Positions 15,929-26,944 are shown, counted from the first letter of the stretch. The stretch is 64,000 nucleotides of DNA from Hormiphora californensis (GCA_020137815.1 CM035354.1:3259342-3323341), one strand, 5' to 3'. The notes: generated by a model not told the origin, from the letters alone. A program made the numbers and translations.

Positions 15929-17077
15929 TCATTTTACGGAGCTTTTAAACCGAACCTGAAGAGCCTTTCCATTCAACTGATACCCATCAAGCATCTGGAT
16001 CGACCTACATGCGTCCTCATAGAGCGGCATGTGGACAAATCCGTAACCCTTACAATTGCCATCAGGGTCTACGATCGGTTTCACTGTATTAATAGCCCCA
16101 AACCGTGCAAAGAGTGCATAGAGCGTCTCATTGTTAGCAGTCGGGGGGAGATTATACACGAACACACTCCACCCCTTCTCTGGATCATACGAATCATCGT
16201 GCTTGCTGGTGGCACTAGCCGCTGTGGGGGGTCCGTGACGTATTATACCACTGTTAACCGGACCAGAAGAAGCACTATTCCATTTGCTCTGCGGTGGTAT
16301 TTGAGCGGTTTCCCTGGCTGGATCATGTTGGACACTCTGATACCCCTCTGTGACCTCATTCGACCAGGATGATGGTTTGTACGGATCAGAGAACTCTAAA
16401 CTATCCTTGGTTGGTCTACTTGATCTGGCCATTGGAGGAGGGGCCAGTTTAGCGGGTCTGATGACACTTCTTGGGTGTGGTGGACGGAGGGGGTACGGCT
16501 GGGTAACAACCCTCCTCTTGGTCAATAGTTCAGGGGTCGCCCTCACTGTGGGTGGGTCAGCAAACCTCACCACTAGATCATCTTTAGCACCAATATTGAC
16601 CCCATTTAGTGCCGTGATCGCATCATCAGCCTCTCCCTTCAAGTTATACCTCACATAAGCTTTACCACGGTGCTCACCCTCGTGTGTCCTCAGGACCTTG
16701 TGGGTTATAATGGTCCCATACACAGAGAACATCTCGTGAAATTCATCATCTTCCATTTTCTCTGGAATATTCTCAATCACCAGATTTGTCTCCCTCGTAT
16801 CCTCTCCAGGTGGCCGGGAAAGTGAAACTCGTAAAGTTTTCCTGCCCATCTTGTACCCACTGTACTTCCTAATGGCTTTATCCGCCGCCTCCCTGTCCTG
16901 ATATTTAATGAACGCGAACCCTCTGCTAATCTGAGATTTACCATCTCTGATCACTTTCACCGATTCAACCACCCCGCACTCTCCAAACATCTTACACAGC
17001 TCTCCCTCGTCGACCGTTTGAGGGAGATAGTTCACTATGAGATTCGTGCCGTCGTTAGAGCCTCTGATCTTGGACAT
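15929..17077 (-). CDS. ELAV/Hu-like RNA-binding protein, intronless, three RRMs
   Basis: An open frame of 382 residues from the ATG at 17077 to TAA at 15929. The ORF extends upstream to 17206, but MSKIRGSNDGTNLIVNYLPQ is the natural start because RRM1 follows at once. RRM1 (about 10-85) has RNP2 LIVNYLPQ, the ELAV/Sex-lethal signature, and RNP1 RGFAFIKY. RRM2 (about 95-170) has LVIENIP and GKAYVRY. A Pro/Ser-rich linker spans about 175-300. RRM3 (about 300-382) has VFVYNLPP and KGYGFVHM and ends KALQVRFKSSVK. Hu proteins bind AU-rich 3' UTRs and influence stability and splicing. An intron-free coding region is unusual for a canonical ELAV gene and suggests a retrocopy-derived locus. The ORF is intact, so it is probably functional. 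Confidence 0.88.
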   Translation of the reverse strand: MSKIRGSNDGTNLIVNYLPQTVDEGELCKMFGECGVVESVKVIRDGKSQISRGFAFIKYQDREAADKAIRKYSGYKMGRKTLRVSLSRPPGEDTRETNLVIENIPEKMEDDEFHEMFSVYGTIITHKVLRTHEGEHRGKAYVRYNLKGEADDAITALNGVNIGAKDDLVVRFADPPTVRATPELLTKRRVVTQPYPLRPPHPRSVIRPAKLAPPPMARSSRPTKDSLEFSDPYKPSSWSNEVTEGYQSVQHDPARETAQIPPQSKWNSASSGPVNSGIIRHGPPTAASATSKHDDSYDPEKGWSVFVYNLPPTANNETLYALFARFGAINTVKPIVDPDGNCKGYGFVHMPLYEDACRSIQMLDGYQLNGKALQVRFKSSVK

Positions 17078-17752
17078 AACGGCGAGAGCGGTGCCTTTTA
17101 CAGAAAAGTAAAAATGGTGAAAAGTGGAAAATGGGAAAATGGTTAAAAGTGGAAAATGGGCGTCCAAAAACAAGAAATAATTGGACAAAAACGTGTTGTA
17201 GTTCAAGAAAGTCGGTAAGTTAAAAAACGGTTTGAAAATTACACTTCAATTGACGTGTTAAAAAACAAGGTGGGCTCCCTATCAACAATTAATGTTAACT
17301 TATTTAGTTAATCAATCATTGCCTTGTTTGAACAAAACAAATCAATCAATGGTGAACTCTGTGTAATAAGTTTTACTTGGGTCTTCTAATCCGACTTGGT
17401 TGGAGACTGAAACAGCGCGCTCCAAACACAATCAAACAATTCGGCGATCGCGCGTGCTCACCGTAGACAGAAATGCGTGTGCCCTGTGTCGTGTGCTTAT
17501 TCTCAGACCGTACTATTTTGAGACGTTTTGAAGCCAACAAAAGCAGCCGCAGGCACAAAAATACGCTGTGACAGCAAGTGTTATGTCACACAGACTAGAT
17601 TTGTCAGTCGACTGAGAAAAAGATAAAAAACAGTGAACCGTGAATAATAAATAGTCTCCCTAGTCTGCATTCGTAGTATGCGATACATAAGATTAGCAAC
17701 GACTGGCGCTACGTCATTTTGTAATATAGTGTAAGCACATTACACACTCAGT
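17078..17752. other. Intergenic: 5' flank of ELAV-like, 3' flank of RBMX2
   Basis: 17078-17200 is a likely 5' UTR with tandem AAATGGTGAAAAGTGG-like units (seen on the plus strand as GGTGAAAAGTGGAAAATGGG repeats). 17400-17600 is richer in GC and may be promoter. No ORF. Confidence 0.5.
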
Positions 17753-19316
17753 CTATGGAGAGATGTCTCGGTATTTTGGGGAACTCCTTCGCTTCCCAGA
17801 ACTCCTCTCATGTTGGTGATATCGGTCTGATTTCCGGGATGAGGAACCTCTGTGCCGGTCCCGGGATCTGGAACGGGACCTGGGAGGAGGGTTGGGGGTT
17901 AGAACGGGACCTGGGAGGAGGGGTGGGGGTTAGAACGGGACCTGGGAGGAGGGTGGGGTTAGAACGGGACCTGGGAGGAGGGGTGGGGTTAGAACGGGAC
18001 CTGGGAGGAGGGTGGGGTTAGAACGGGACCTGGGAGGAGGGGTGGGGGTTAGAACGGGACCTGGGAGGAGGGGTGGGGGTTAGAACGGGATCTGGGAGGA
18101 GGGGTGGGTTAGAACGGGACCTGGGAGGAGGGTGGGGGTTAGAACGGGACCTGGGAGGAGGGGTGGGGGTTAGAACGGGACCTGGGAGGAGGGGTGGAGG
18201 TTAGAACGGATCTGGGAGGAGGGGTGGGTTAGAACGGGACCTGGGAGGAGGGGGTGGGGGTTAGAACGAGTAACGATTAATAAATGACACAGTCAGAAAA
18301 TTTAACAAAACTGCATAGTTGTTAACAACATTAACAAACCTTGACTCTTTAGAACTTGCAGAACTCTCACTGCTACTTCTACTGCGATGCATCATAGCCT
18401 CTCTCTCGGCATCCTTCCGACTATACCCGAAACCAGGCCGGTCCGGTCTCCCACCACCCCCACCACCCATACTACCCCCACCATGATGACCACCATGAGA
18501 GGACGAGGAATGGCGGGAAGAGGGCGGCGGAGCCCTGCTATCACGATCATAGTTGTATTTATATCCCTTATTGTGTCTACTGCTGCTTTCCCGTTTGCTG
18601 CTACTTTCCCGTTTGGATTCCCGTTGATCAGGTGGCTTGTAGTCTCGAACATGGTCAACCTGGTGGGGGATAATAGGGTGAGCCCTGTTGAACGGGAACT
18701 AGACATGGTCAGCCTGGTTGTTAGAGGCGTTATCAAGGGGTTAACGATGCGAATTAGAGGCGTTTAGTTATCAAGGGTGAACGATGGGAACTACCAGGAA
18801 AGAAGTTTATTTACTTGTAACTCGCGACCTCTACATAATCTGCTCCAGGAAAGATCACATTACCTTGAGAAAGCGGTTACACAGTCTAATTCCGTTGAGA
18901 TTGTCTACCGACAGAACGGTACTTCTCTGATCCTCAAAGTTGATAAAACTGAAACCTTTAGGTTTTCCGGAGTCCCTGAAATAATCTTTTGTGAATTCCT
19001 GGGAGGACAAAAGTTTGTGAGGATGATCATGAACATTTTTGTGATAGATCCTGGGGGAGGAACTAGTTTGTGTGAGGGCGGAGGGTGAACAGGGGGCGGG
19101 TCTCTGACCAATAAGTAAACATTTGTGCATGGCATCCAACCAATTAGGGTGAACTCCTTTTGTGGTATGTCATGCATACCACATCACCTTTCTCACTAAT
19201 GAATCACTAATTTTTCTAAATGGGGTTCGTGTAAATATTGAGGGGCTGTACATTTATAGCCTCATTTTACACGTGTTTGTCCCAAAGTAGAAACATGTTT
19301 ATTTCAGGTTGCCCTG

Positions 19317-19394
<78 letters not shown>

Positions 19395-19410
19395 AGTTTG
19401 TTTGTCGGTT

Positions 19411-19457
<47 letters not shown>

Positions 19458-19742
19458 TTGTCGATTTGTCTGTCTGGCTGTCTGTAGCTGTCTCTCTTTG
19501 TAGCTGTCTATCTGTCTATCTGTCTGTCTGTTCATTTGTTATTACCTGTCCTTCACATAATTCAGTTGTATAATCTTCCCATACTGGCTAAACACAGCCT
19601 CAATGTCGCCCTCCGTCAGCCCGTAATCAAGGCCCCCCACATAGATCCAAGAGGAAGATTTGTATAGATCGTGCCAGCTCTGACGTGAACCAGCTGCTTC
19701 AAGTTCCAAATTCTGGGATTCAAGAGCATCCCTCATTGACAT
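17753..19742 (-). CDS. RBMX2: RBMX2/Ist3-type spliceosomal RRM protein
   Basis: Four exons in phase: 19546-19742, 18864-18975, 18340-18659, 17753-17879; 251 residues. RBMX2 (yeast Ist3/Snu17) belongs to the RES complex, which helps activate the spliceosome and retain unspliced RNA. The single RRM carries the hallmark text SWHDLYKSSSWIYVGGLDYG, LTEGDIEAVFSQYGKI and KGFSFINFEDQRSTVLSVDN, then VDHVRDYKPPDQRESKRE. The tail is Ser/Arg/Gly-rich (SRHSSSSHGGHHGGG, a run of Gly, then RSRSRSRDRHRGSSSRK). The residue before Met1 would be Val in frame after a TGCAG, so a short extra 5' exon (as in MNPLTK-V of relatives) is possible. The last intron contains 13 copies of the final 3' splice site. A splicing factor gene carrying decoy splice sites is notable. 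Confidence 0.9.
17876..18262 (-). repeat. Minisatellite of 13 duplicated 3' splice sites
   Basis: On the minus (sense) strand each 29-31 bp unit reads CCTCCTCCCAG then GTCCCGTTC then TAACCCCCACC. The authentic last-exon acceptor reads CCTCCTCCCAG then GTCCCGTTC and continues CAGATCCCGG into coding sequence. Every unit is thus a copy of the acceptor plus the first nine exon bases. Two units carry CAGATCCC instead of CAGGTCCC. Confidence 0.93.
19318..19460. repeat. (TGTC)n microsatellite
   Basis: Tetranucleotide TGTC/GACA array with a TTTG-interrupted middle, in the first RBMX2 intron. Decayed copies continue to 19530, a few bases from the donor at 19545. Confidence 0.95.
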
Positions 19743-19773
19743 TACTCTGCATAAATATATGTTAAGAGAGCGG

Positions 19774-19779
<6 letters not shown>

Positions 19780-19834
<55 letters not shown>
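19780..19834. repeat. (GA)n microsatellite
   Basis: Pure GA tract just upstream (minus sense) of the RBMX2 start. Confidence 0.95.
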
Positions 19835-19838
<4 letters not shown>

Positions 19839-20403
19839 GAGAGAGGCGATAACCAGGAAGGGACACTGGTTGCTACACTGTCTGGAGCCTAAGGGGAGCC
19901 AGGAGTATAGAATTAGTCAAACTACATAAAACTCAGTCCTCATATATAATCCATCCACTACACACAAATTGTGTGTGACACAATGGACACAATAATCTAA
20001 CCCGATTATATATCCCTATATGCGTCCCGCACCTTGGAAATAGTTACTCCAGACAGCGACAAGCAGTGAAGATTCCAGAAAATAAAAAAACAGTTTTGTG
20101 ACAAAATCTTCATCATGTGTCAACTAGAATTTCACAACACAATACACATTTGACACACACAGAGAAAAGGAATATACAGTCGAAGAGACAACACTTTCTG
20201 TACACACTAGTTCTGAGAGGGAGAGTGGAGAAAAAAAGACGCCAAAAATCATCAAATATATTAATTACCGCTCTATTATTCTGCCATATATAAAATCACG
20301 TTTGAATCTCTCACGAGATTTGTTCATTTCCAACTTATTTTTTAACACATTCTAAAACACCCACTAAAATATCAGCAGCTTTGGCGGTAAGTGAAGCCCC
20401 CAG
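19835..20403. other. Intergenic between FAF2 stop and RBMX2 start
   Basis: AT-rich and without a family ORF. It probably contains the FAF2 3' UTR and the RBMX2 promoter or 5' exon. Confidence 0.45.
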
Positions 20404-22327
20404 TTACATTTCAGCCTCACTAACACTGCTACTTTCACTTTCACTATCGTCCTCCTGGAGAAACAATGTCGTGGAATTCTCCAGCCCGATATCCTTACAG
20501 CTCAACAGAGCATCAGGGGCATCATACGCTGGCAAGATCCGTTTGGGGAAATTAGTAATCAGTGTAAAAAAGTTGGGCGCATCCTCACATGTAAATGCAA
20601 ACTCGTATAGTTCCTTGATACGGACCTCTGGGAGGAATGCACGTGCAACACGGGATCCATTAGGTAGCCTGAACAAGAGGGAGATGGTGTGATCCTTAGT
20701 TGGTTCCTCCAATTTATCTCTCAACTCCACCCTTAACTCCTCCCGCTGCTTCAACTTGTTTTCCTTTTCCTCCTGTTTCCTGTCCACCTCCTCCTGTGCT
20801 AACCTCACTGCCTCCTCCTCGGCTTTCCGTTGCTTTTCCCGCTCCTGATCTCGCAGCAGGGACTCATTGAAGGCGGCGTTTTGTTCCTGCATGAGGAGTT
20901 GGGAGGTGGAACTCTCACTCACCCTGTTCCTGTTTCGTTGTCGTTGAAGGTGAGGTTCGTTTTCTAGAATGGCCGTTGTAAGCCGTGATATGACTGCGTC
21001 GACAGTTGCCGAGCCCTGGTTCTTGTAGATCAACCTCATTTGGCCCTCCTTGAAGCAGAGGAGACCGATGAAAGGTGCCCGGGCATTGGTTAGACTCTCT
21101 GCCACTCTGCTGCCCTCTCCCGTGCTGGTATCACAACTCCAGAACAGCAGATTGTCCTCGACAACGCTCTTGAAGAGAGGTGAACAGATGACGTTTTGAG
21201 CAAACCTCACGGATGTCTCTTTCTTTTCAGAGTGCAGATATACTAGGAGGAATCGGAGGTGGCGTTGGGCATGACTCATTGCTTCCTTTAGTGTCCCATG
21301 ATAAAACCTCGGATGAGTGGAGCCATAACGACGAGTGAACTCCTCGATATACATCTCCACTTCTCTACCCGCTTCCCTCTGTGTGGGTACCCCGGACGTG
21401 AAAAAGAACGAGTATGCAAAGCTCAGGACGGAGAAAATTGTCTTGAAAATAAACCGAAGGGGTGCGTACACCGCCCAAATACCACTAAAAAGGATGGTCG
21501 AGAGTGCACCGTTGCCATGGTTTCTGTTTATGACGGGTCCTGTTGAAGGGGTAAACCGAGGACCAATGAAATTAGGATTGTCCTCGCCTAACAGGGGTCC
21601 CGCCGGGGATGGAGGGGGTACAAGTCGCTGTCGGACATTATTCAGTTCTGATCGTACGATAGGCACCGGTCGCTGGATAACTGGCGTCGCTGGAGTTGGT
21701 ACAAATGTAGGCGAGGGAGGGTTTATTGGTGGGTTGAATGCCAATTGTACAGCTTGTTCCAAATCCCAGTTTGCTTCATCTAACAGTTTCATGCATTCTG
21801 CTAGATCTGATTTACCTGTATGGAAATTTGAAACATGTCAAGCTATAAGGTCTGAGGAACACAAATCAGACTCATCATGATTTTAATATCTGAATTTACA
21901 CAATTTACATAATCAAATGCTACCCTTGGGTATGATATCCCCTCTTTCTTCTATCGTCCTGCGCTGTCTCTCTCTCTCTCTCATGTTGTCTCGCACGCTA
22001 CGTTTAATTCGGGATGGGGCGAGTGAGCGATAGAGAACTCCCTCTCTCCTACCCCCTTCCCAAAAAGAGAGGGGACACCGTACCCAAATGCTACCCTCCT
22101 CTTTCATAATCGAAAGTTATGTACACACCTGTAACTTCCTGGAAGTGACTGAGAATCTCATCCTCCTGACTGTTTTGTTGTGATGCTGGAACTGCGATCC
22201 CTTCCGCCTCCGCCGGAGAACCTGCCTGGGGTGATTCTGGCTGTGGGGAGTCACTTACATCGCCTTCGCTCATCCCTTGGTATTTATTAGGGTTAGAATA
22301 ATAATGAGCAGTCTTACGTGACATCAT
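20404..22327 (-). CDS. FAF2: FAF2/UBXD8: UBA-UAS-UBX ER/lipid droplet p97 adaptor
   Basis: Two exons: 22129-22327 and 20404-21815; 536 residues (human about 445). FAF2 sits in the ER and lipid-droplet membrane and recruits p97/VCP for ER-associated degradation. The UBA domain spans the splice junction (EDEILSHFQEVTG + KSDLAECMKLLDEANWDLEQ). A Pro-rich linker follows, then a hydrophobic hairpin (ILFSGIWAVYAPLRFIF and IFSVLSFAYSFFF) that would insert into the membrane. Next come the thioredoxin-like UAS domain (RYGSTHPRFYHGTLKEAM to RLTTAILENEP), a charged coiled coil with EEEAVRLAQEEVDRKQEEKE, and the UBX domain. UBX has SRVARAFLPEV and NFPKRILP; the p97-contact FPR tripeptide reads FPK here, a conservative change. 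The start could be Met1 or Met2 (MM). Confidence 0.93.
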
Positions 22328-23872
22328 TTAATTACATTGAAAGTGTCCAGATCACATATCTCAAAACACGGCGAGAAAGGTAGCATTACAAAAACATATA
22401 ATTTGTGCTTGGGCGATTAAACACAAATCTCCCTAATTTAAACGGTCCGGAAACCCAGGGACTTGCTAGGTCGAAGGCCCAGCGCGGTCCCTCATCCCAG
22501 TTTAAACCTTGGGAATTTCTTGTACAAACGATGTTACTCTTTTATCACTTGTCCCTTCCTGCTCTTCGTCTCTACCGCCCTGTCAGACCTCCTCCTCATA
22601 CTCCTCGTTCCAGCTCTCTGATACCCTCTGTTCCAGGCTACCGTCCCTTTGATTCAGGTCACCGCCTCCACTTCTTCTCGACTGCTGACTCCAACCCTTT
22701 CCACCCCTTCCCTCTCTACCGCTCTGTCAGACCTCCTCGTATTCCTCGTTCCAGCTCTCCTCTGATACCCTCTGTTCCAGGCTACCGTCCCTCTGATCCA
22801 GGTCATCGCCTCTTCTGCTCACTGGGTGCTCCCCCTCTCCTTCCTCACCTCCATCTCTGGCCCTCCTTCACCGTTTCCAGCCCTCACCGCCCTTTTTCCT
22901 GTCCGTGGTTTCCATCTACTTCCTCTCTCTGAGTTGCATCTCTCCGTCAGTCCCCTGTCCCCGACAGCCAGGCTCCACCGACACTCCGCTTCCTTCTCGT
23001 CGTCTCCACCGCTGGTCTGGACTCCTCCATCTCCCTCCTCGTTCCAGCCCCCCCCCTTTTTTGATCCGGATCATCGTCTCGCCTCTTGCTCTTCTGGTAC
23101 TCTCACCTTTTCCATTCCTCACCTCTGGCCCTCCTTCATCTCACCCTTTTCTCCAGACCTCGCTGCCCTTTCCCAGGAACCCATCCCTAGCTGCTCCCAG
23201 TGCTCTTCGTCAGCCTCAGTCCTCCTTTACCTCCGGTCCCCCGCCTCCCGCACGTTGTCTTACTACCTCTATTCCCTTCTTCCTTTCCCCCTGTTTAAGT
23301 GCTCCCTCTCCACCTCACTGCTGTTCACCTCTCTCTTAGCATCGTGTTTCTCTCTCTCACCCTTCCAACCGGTCATTCCCACTCCCTTAACCACACTGTT
23401 CTCTTCTCCACTTACCACCAACTCTATCACTATGCACCCCCCCCCCCATACACAGATACCTTGATCCCTTCTCCCTCCCCCATCTCCCTCCCCACTTCTC
23501 CAGATTTCCTCTTTTTTTTAACTATATTTATTTTTTGAGTGTGTTTTTAAATTATTAATTAAATTATTATTGTATTTTCTTGGGTCGGGTAACACCGACC
23601 TGAATCATTTTTAAAACTTGTCTAAAACTTGTCTAAAACTTGTCTAAAACTTGTTGAATTTGGACAATCACACCCCAAGGCCCAATTTTAAGATAATTTT
23701 CAGCTTTTAACACGATACAGGCGGCAGGCGCACCTAACGAAGGTAGCAAACGTCAACAATTTTCACCGTTCTTCTCAAAGAAATTTTTTTTTTTCTGAAA
23801 ATTCACTAACCCCAACACCGATTGGCATCACTTTCCGACAGCCGAAGAGAAGCTGCCGAAGAGAGAAAGGGG

Positions 23873-23916
<44 letters not shown>

Positions 23917-24031
23917 TTTTTTTTTTTTTTTTTATTAAATCTAAAAATGTATACATTGCATACATATACGCCCCTTTTTGTGGGCAATTTGGATAGTCCT
24001 TTCGATTTAAAATTCAATGGTTAGAGTTCAC
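22328..24031. other. C/T-rich non-coding region with tandem segments
   Basis: 22330-22540 should hold the FAF2 promoter. 22555-22830 contains a two-copy direct repeat of about 140 bp (CTCTACCGCYCTGTCAGACC, GATACCCTCTGTTCCAGGCT). 22830-23520 is Pro/Ser-encoding pyrimidine-rich sequence whose overlapping long ORFs lack any domain. Three AAACTTGTCTA units occur at 23613-23653. Confidence 0.55.
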
Positions 24032-25251
24032 TTAGCCACATTTAATGACCCCCTTACTAATCCAATAACGTCCATTCGGATTATCTCGTTTTAGTTCTTT
24101 CAGAGTATCAACAAGAGATTTCCGCTCTCGCTGTTCGTCTGGTGATAGGTCGGGAGAGAGAAAAACGGATGAAAACTTCTCTGAACTCTGCAGCTGCTTT
24201 GCTTTCCGAAGAAGCTGCAGCAAGGATTCCCTTCTTTCAAGGGTGACGATAACAGGTCTCGCTCGGTCATCAGTCCTTAGGCCAACCCGCTTTGTGGAGG
24301 TTACGACAGGTTTCTCATTTAGCTCAGCAAAGATATCCTGAACTTCATGATCAGTAGCCCTGGCAGTGGTTTCTGGGAGCCCAAATATAACCAAATTCAG
24401 CTTTCTATCCGGAGTTGTTCTTTCAGTTGGTGGAGAGGAAACTGTCGCCTTCTTCCATGCTTCCTTCAGGCGAGATGGAGCAATAGCAGCTGAACAATTC
24501 TGTACAAGGACCTTGGAGTAGTCATGCAACTGCTTTTGGACAGACTCCGACATCGAGTTGTTTTCACCTTTTTGTACTTCAATCAAACTATTTTGTGCTT
24601 CTATCAGCTTCCCTTGCAATGCAATCCTTGCTACCCGATGCTTGTCGACTTCTTCTTTGAACGTGCTAAGTTCTTTCTGTACCTCCTCCAGCTTCCTATT
24701 ACAGTCCTCCAGTTGCAGGCGTTCTTTCGTTCTAGCACTTTCATAGTTCTTCATCTTAGTTTCACACAATCGTTTCTCATTCCCTATTTCCCTCCCTAAC
24801 TGGAGAATGTGACGACAGAGTTTCTTAGTGATAGCCTGGAGTCTTTCTGCATTGTACTCCTTCAACTTGTAATCTAGTGGTAGTGCTTCCTCAATATATT
24901 GACGCTCATTATCCTCCGTATCCTTTTCCAAGATCTCTTTTAGTAAATCCTCTATCGCTTCTCGCTCGCTTTGACGATTCAGAGTTCCTTTCTTTACCAA
25001 CATTACATCACTCATTGCATTAAACAGTGTACTTCTCATCGTACTACCCAAACATTCTCCTATACTTGAAGATTTCTTGGGCTTCTCCATCGTCGTCATA
25101 GCTTGGGACTGCCCCTACGGGCGGTTCCGCCATCCTAGGGACATATCTCAAATTAATTTGTTTGTTATTATTATTAACCGTATGAAGAGTTAATCGCGAT
25201 GAGTCTCATTCACATTGGGTTCGATCATTTGCCCCCGGTGTTGGGGTTAGT
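23805..25251 (-). mobile_element. ORF1-only LINE-like element with poly(A)-(AAT)n tail
   Basis: On the minus strand: ORF1 protein (25099-24032), a ~95 bp 3' region, about 20 A, then roughly 14 AAT units (23877-23936 on plus). No reverse transcriptase follows. A perfect 16-bp inverted pair, ACTAACCCCAACACCG (23805-23820) and its complement (25236-25251), brackets the unit; its relation to the element is unclear. Confidence 0.65.
24032..25099 (-). CDS. LINE ORF1-type coiled-coil RNA-binding protein
   Basis: An uninterrupted 355-residue frame. Residues 45-190 are charged coiled coil (TKERLQLEDCNRKLEEVQKE). The C-terminal third resembles the RRM-like core of LINE/L1-like ORF1 proteins in order: RKLNLVIFGLPET, a VGLRTDDRARPVIVTL strand, LLQLLRKAKQL, VFLSPDLSPDEQRERKSL and RYWISKGVIKCG at the very end. 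Such proteins trimerise, bind element RNA and act as chaperones. No zinc knuckle is visible. The start at MTTMEKPKK is preceded by another ATG (25130, MAEPPVG...) in a different frame. Intactness of the frame implies recent insertion or trans-mobilisation. A domesticated gene is the alternative. Confidence 0.75.
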   Translation of the reverse strand: MTTMEKPKKSSSIGECLGSTMRSTLFNAMSDVMLVKKGTLNRQSEREAIEDLLKEILEKDTEDNERQYIEEALPLDYKLKEYNAERLQAITKKLCRHILQLGREIGNEKRLCETKMKNYESARTKERLQLEDCNRKLEEVQKELSTFKEEVDKHRVARIALQGKLIEAQNSLIEVQKGENNSMSESVQKQLHDYSKVLVQNCSAAIAPSRLKEAWKKATVSSPPTERTTPDRKLNLVIFGLPETTARATDHEVQDIFAELNEKPVVTSTKRVGLRTDDRARPVIVTLERRESLLQLLRKAKQLQSSEKFSSVFLSPDLSPDEQRERKSLVDTLKELKRDNPNGRYWISKGVIKCG

Positions 25252-25313
25252 AATAAATAAATAAATCTTAAAATCACTCACTCAAATAAACAATAAATAT
25301 TACAAATAAAAAG

Positions 25314-25559
25314 TCAGTCAGTAAAATCACACATTGCGATGGGAGGTGGAGTCGTGAACTTTTTCCTCGTGCCCCTCAGTGAGACCAAGGTACTTCTGAG
25401 GAGACAGAACCGTATCCGCGTTCTCAAGAAATTAATCACCTCAGCGTATTTGTCCTTGTGTTTAGTTGAGATGCGTGAGGCTAACTTTTTGATTAGTCGT
25501 CCAGCCTCTGGTCCGGAACCTCCGGAGGTAGCCATCACAATCTCGAAGAAAACTTTTTG
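25314..25559 (-). pseudogene. Transposon-protein C-terminal fragment
   Basis: The frame reads ...FFEIVMATSGGSGPEAG, RLIKKLASRIS, YAEVINFLRTRIRFCLLRST, LVSLRGTRKK. From memory this GG...LA..I..K...Y...I.F.RTR..F.LL......RG.R pattern ends many invertebrate retroelement-type proteins. No upstream domain is attached, so it is an orphan end fragment. It lies 215 bp upstream (minus sense) of the ORF1 element. Confidence 0.5.
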
Positions 25560-26660
25560 ATTTTTCAGCTTGAGTAAAAACGCGCGGCGGGGATCTGCAG
25601 CGCGTTACATGTTGGTGCGCGCGCGTTTTATTTTATTTTATTTCCAATTTTTTTGGAGTTGAGTCTGGATTTTCAAAACGAAAATGGAACCAGCCCCAAA
25701 AAGCCAGAAAAAGATCCGTTTTCTTTGGCCTACACTGTAGTCCCATGTATCAGGGCCGTCAAAAACACTTGCAATAGAGGAATGCAACCCACGCCAAGCG
25801 GTCCTATCGTTTATTCAGTTTTCTGCCATTTTTGAACAGATTTTGAGCACATCCAAACCACACCTCCGATCATCATGATAGTTTTGGATTAACCTAAAAT
25901 GTGGTTTAGCAAAAAACACTTCCAGGGGTACAAGAGCTCCCGAGACTCCAGGATACAGAATAGTCCAAACTCCAAGCTTGGCCAAATATGTGTAGTTGCA
26001 AAAGCTAATCTTGTCAACTTTTTTTCTGGGTGAAGCCCAACGCTTCTAAACATCCCACATGAGTCATGAACACCCTATGTACGGTCAGTGGGGGGAACTT
26101 AGAAATGAGTTCTTCGTGCCAGCTGGACCCTGTTCTGTACTATGTTGTGGTATGTAGGTCTACATGTATGTCTGTCTTATGGTCCAGTCCCACTGCCGCG
26201 GGCCTTACTGGCTGATGGTCCAAAGATTGCGGTCAAATCACAACTAGTCTCTCGTAAGATAAGAGACATCTCCTGAGCATGACATTAAACTGCTCACTCT
26301 AAATTGGGTTGGTGTACACCAGTACCCCAGTTAGTAGTGCACTGGGCCCAAGTACCTTGGCTCGATACCAACCCCCCCCCCCCCCTCTGCCCGAAGCTAA
26401 CGCTAAGGATCCGCCCAGAAATGGGATGACGCCCTGCAAAGGGATGGAGCCCAAATACGGGATGGAGCCCAGAAACGGGATGGTACCCTGTAATAGGGAT
26501 GGTGCCCAAAATGGGATGACTGAAAAATAAATGACGTTAATGTTTACGAGAAAATCAGGTGAAGCGGTTGTGTCCAAAGAGAGTTTTTATGAGATGTTTA
26601 ACTGTACGTGGTAATTATGTGGAAATTATGTGAAACCGATGTATCCAAATTTTCACTTTC
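25560..26660. other. Intergenic repeats, no gene seen
   Basis: Contains short GGGATGGAGCCC-like tandem units at 26403-26520 and a run of 14 C at 26372. Nothing resembling an exon was found. Confidence 0.45.
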
Positions 26661-26882
26661 TTTTTACACCTCCTGTCAACTTCTTCCCTCCCACTCCCCC
26701 AACCCAGTAGTTACAGTTTACCACCCCCCCCAGTGGAGCCTGATTGCACAACGTTCAAACAAAAAACTTTTTACACCTCCTGTCAACTTCTTCCCTCCCA
26801 CTCCCCCAACCCAGTAGTTACAGTTTACCACCCCCCCCCCCCCCCCAGTGGAGCCTGACTGCACAACGTTCAAACAAAAAAC
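26661..26882. repeat. Direct duplication, about 108 bp x 2
   Basis: Unit 1 at 26661-26767 and unit 2 at 26768-26882 both run from TTTTTACACCTCCTGTCAAC to CACAACGTTCAAACAAAAAA. They differ mainly in the length of an internal C-run (9 versus 16). Confidence 0.92.
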
Positions 26883-26944
26883 TTAAGAACAGAATAGCCG
26901 TTGAAAATTTCAGGGTTTTGTTCTTAAAGTAAAAAGTAAATTTG

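Noticed and set aside
17755-18021. Gly/Trp/Arg-repeat plus-strand ORF
   Set aside because: Antisense reading of the RBMX2 splice-site minisatellite.
22405-23464. Overlapping 175-, 212- and 144-residue Pro/Ser-rich ORFs
   Set aside because: Pyrimidine-rich repeat DNA open in several frames at once, with no domain, splice logic or start context.
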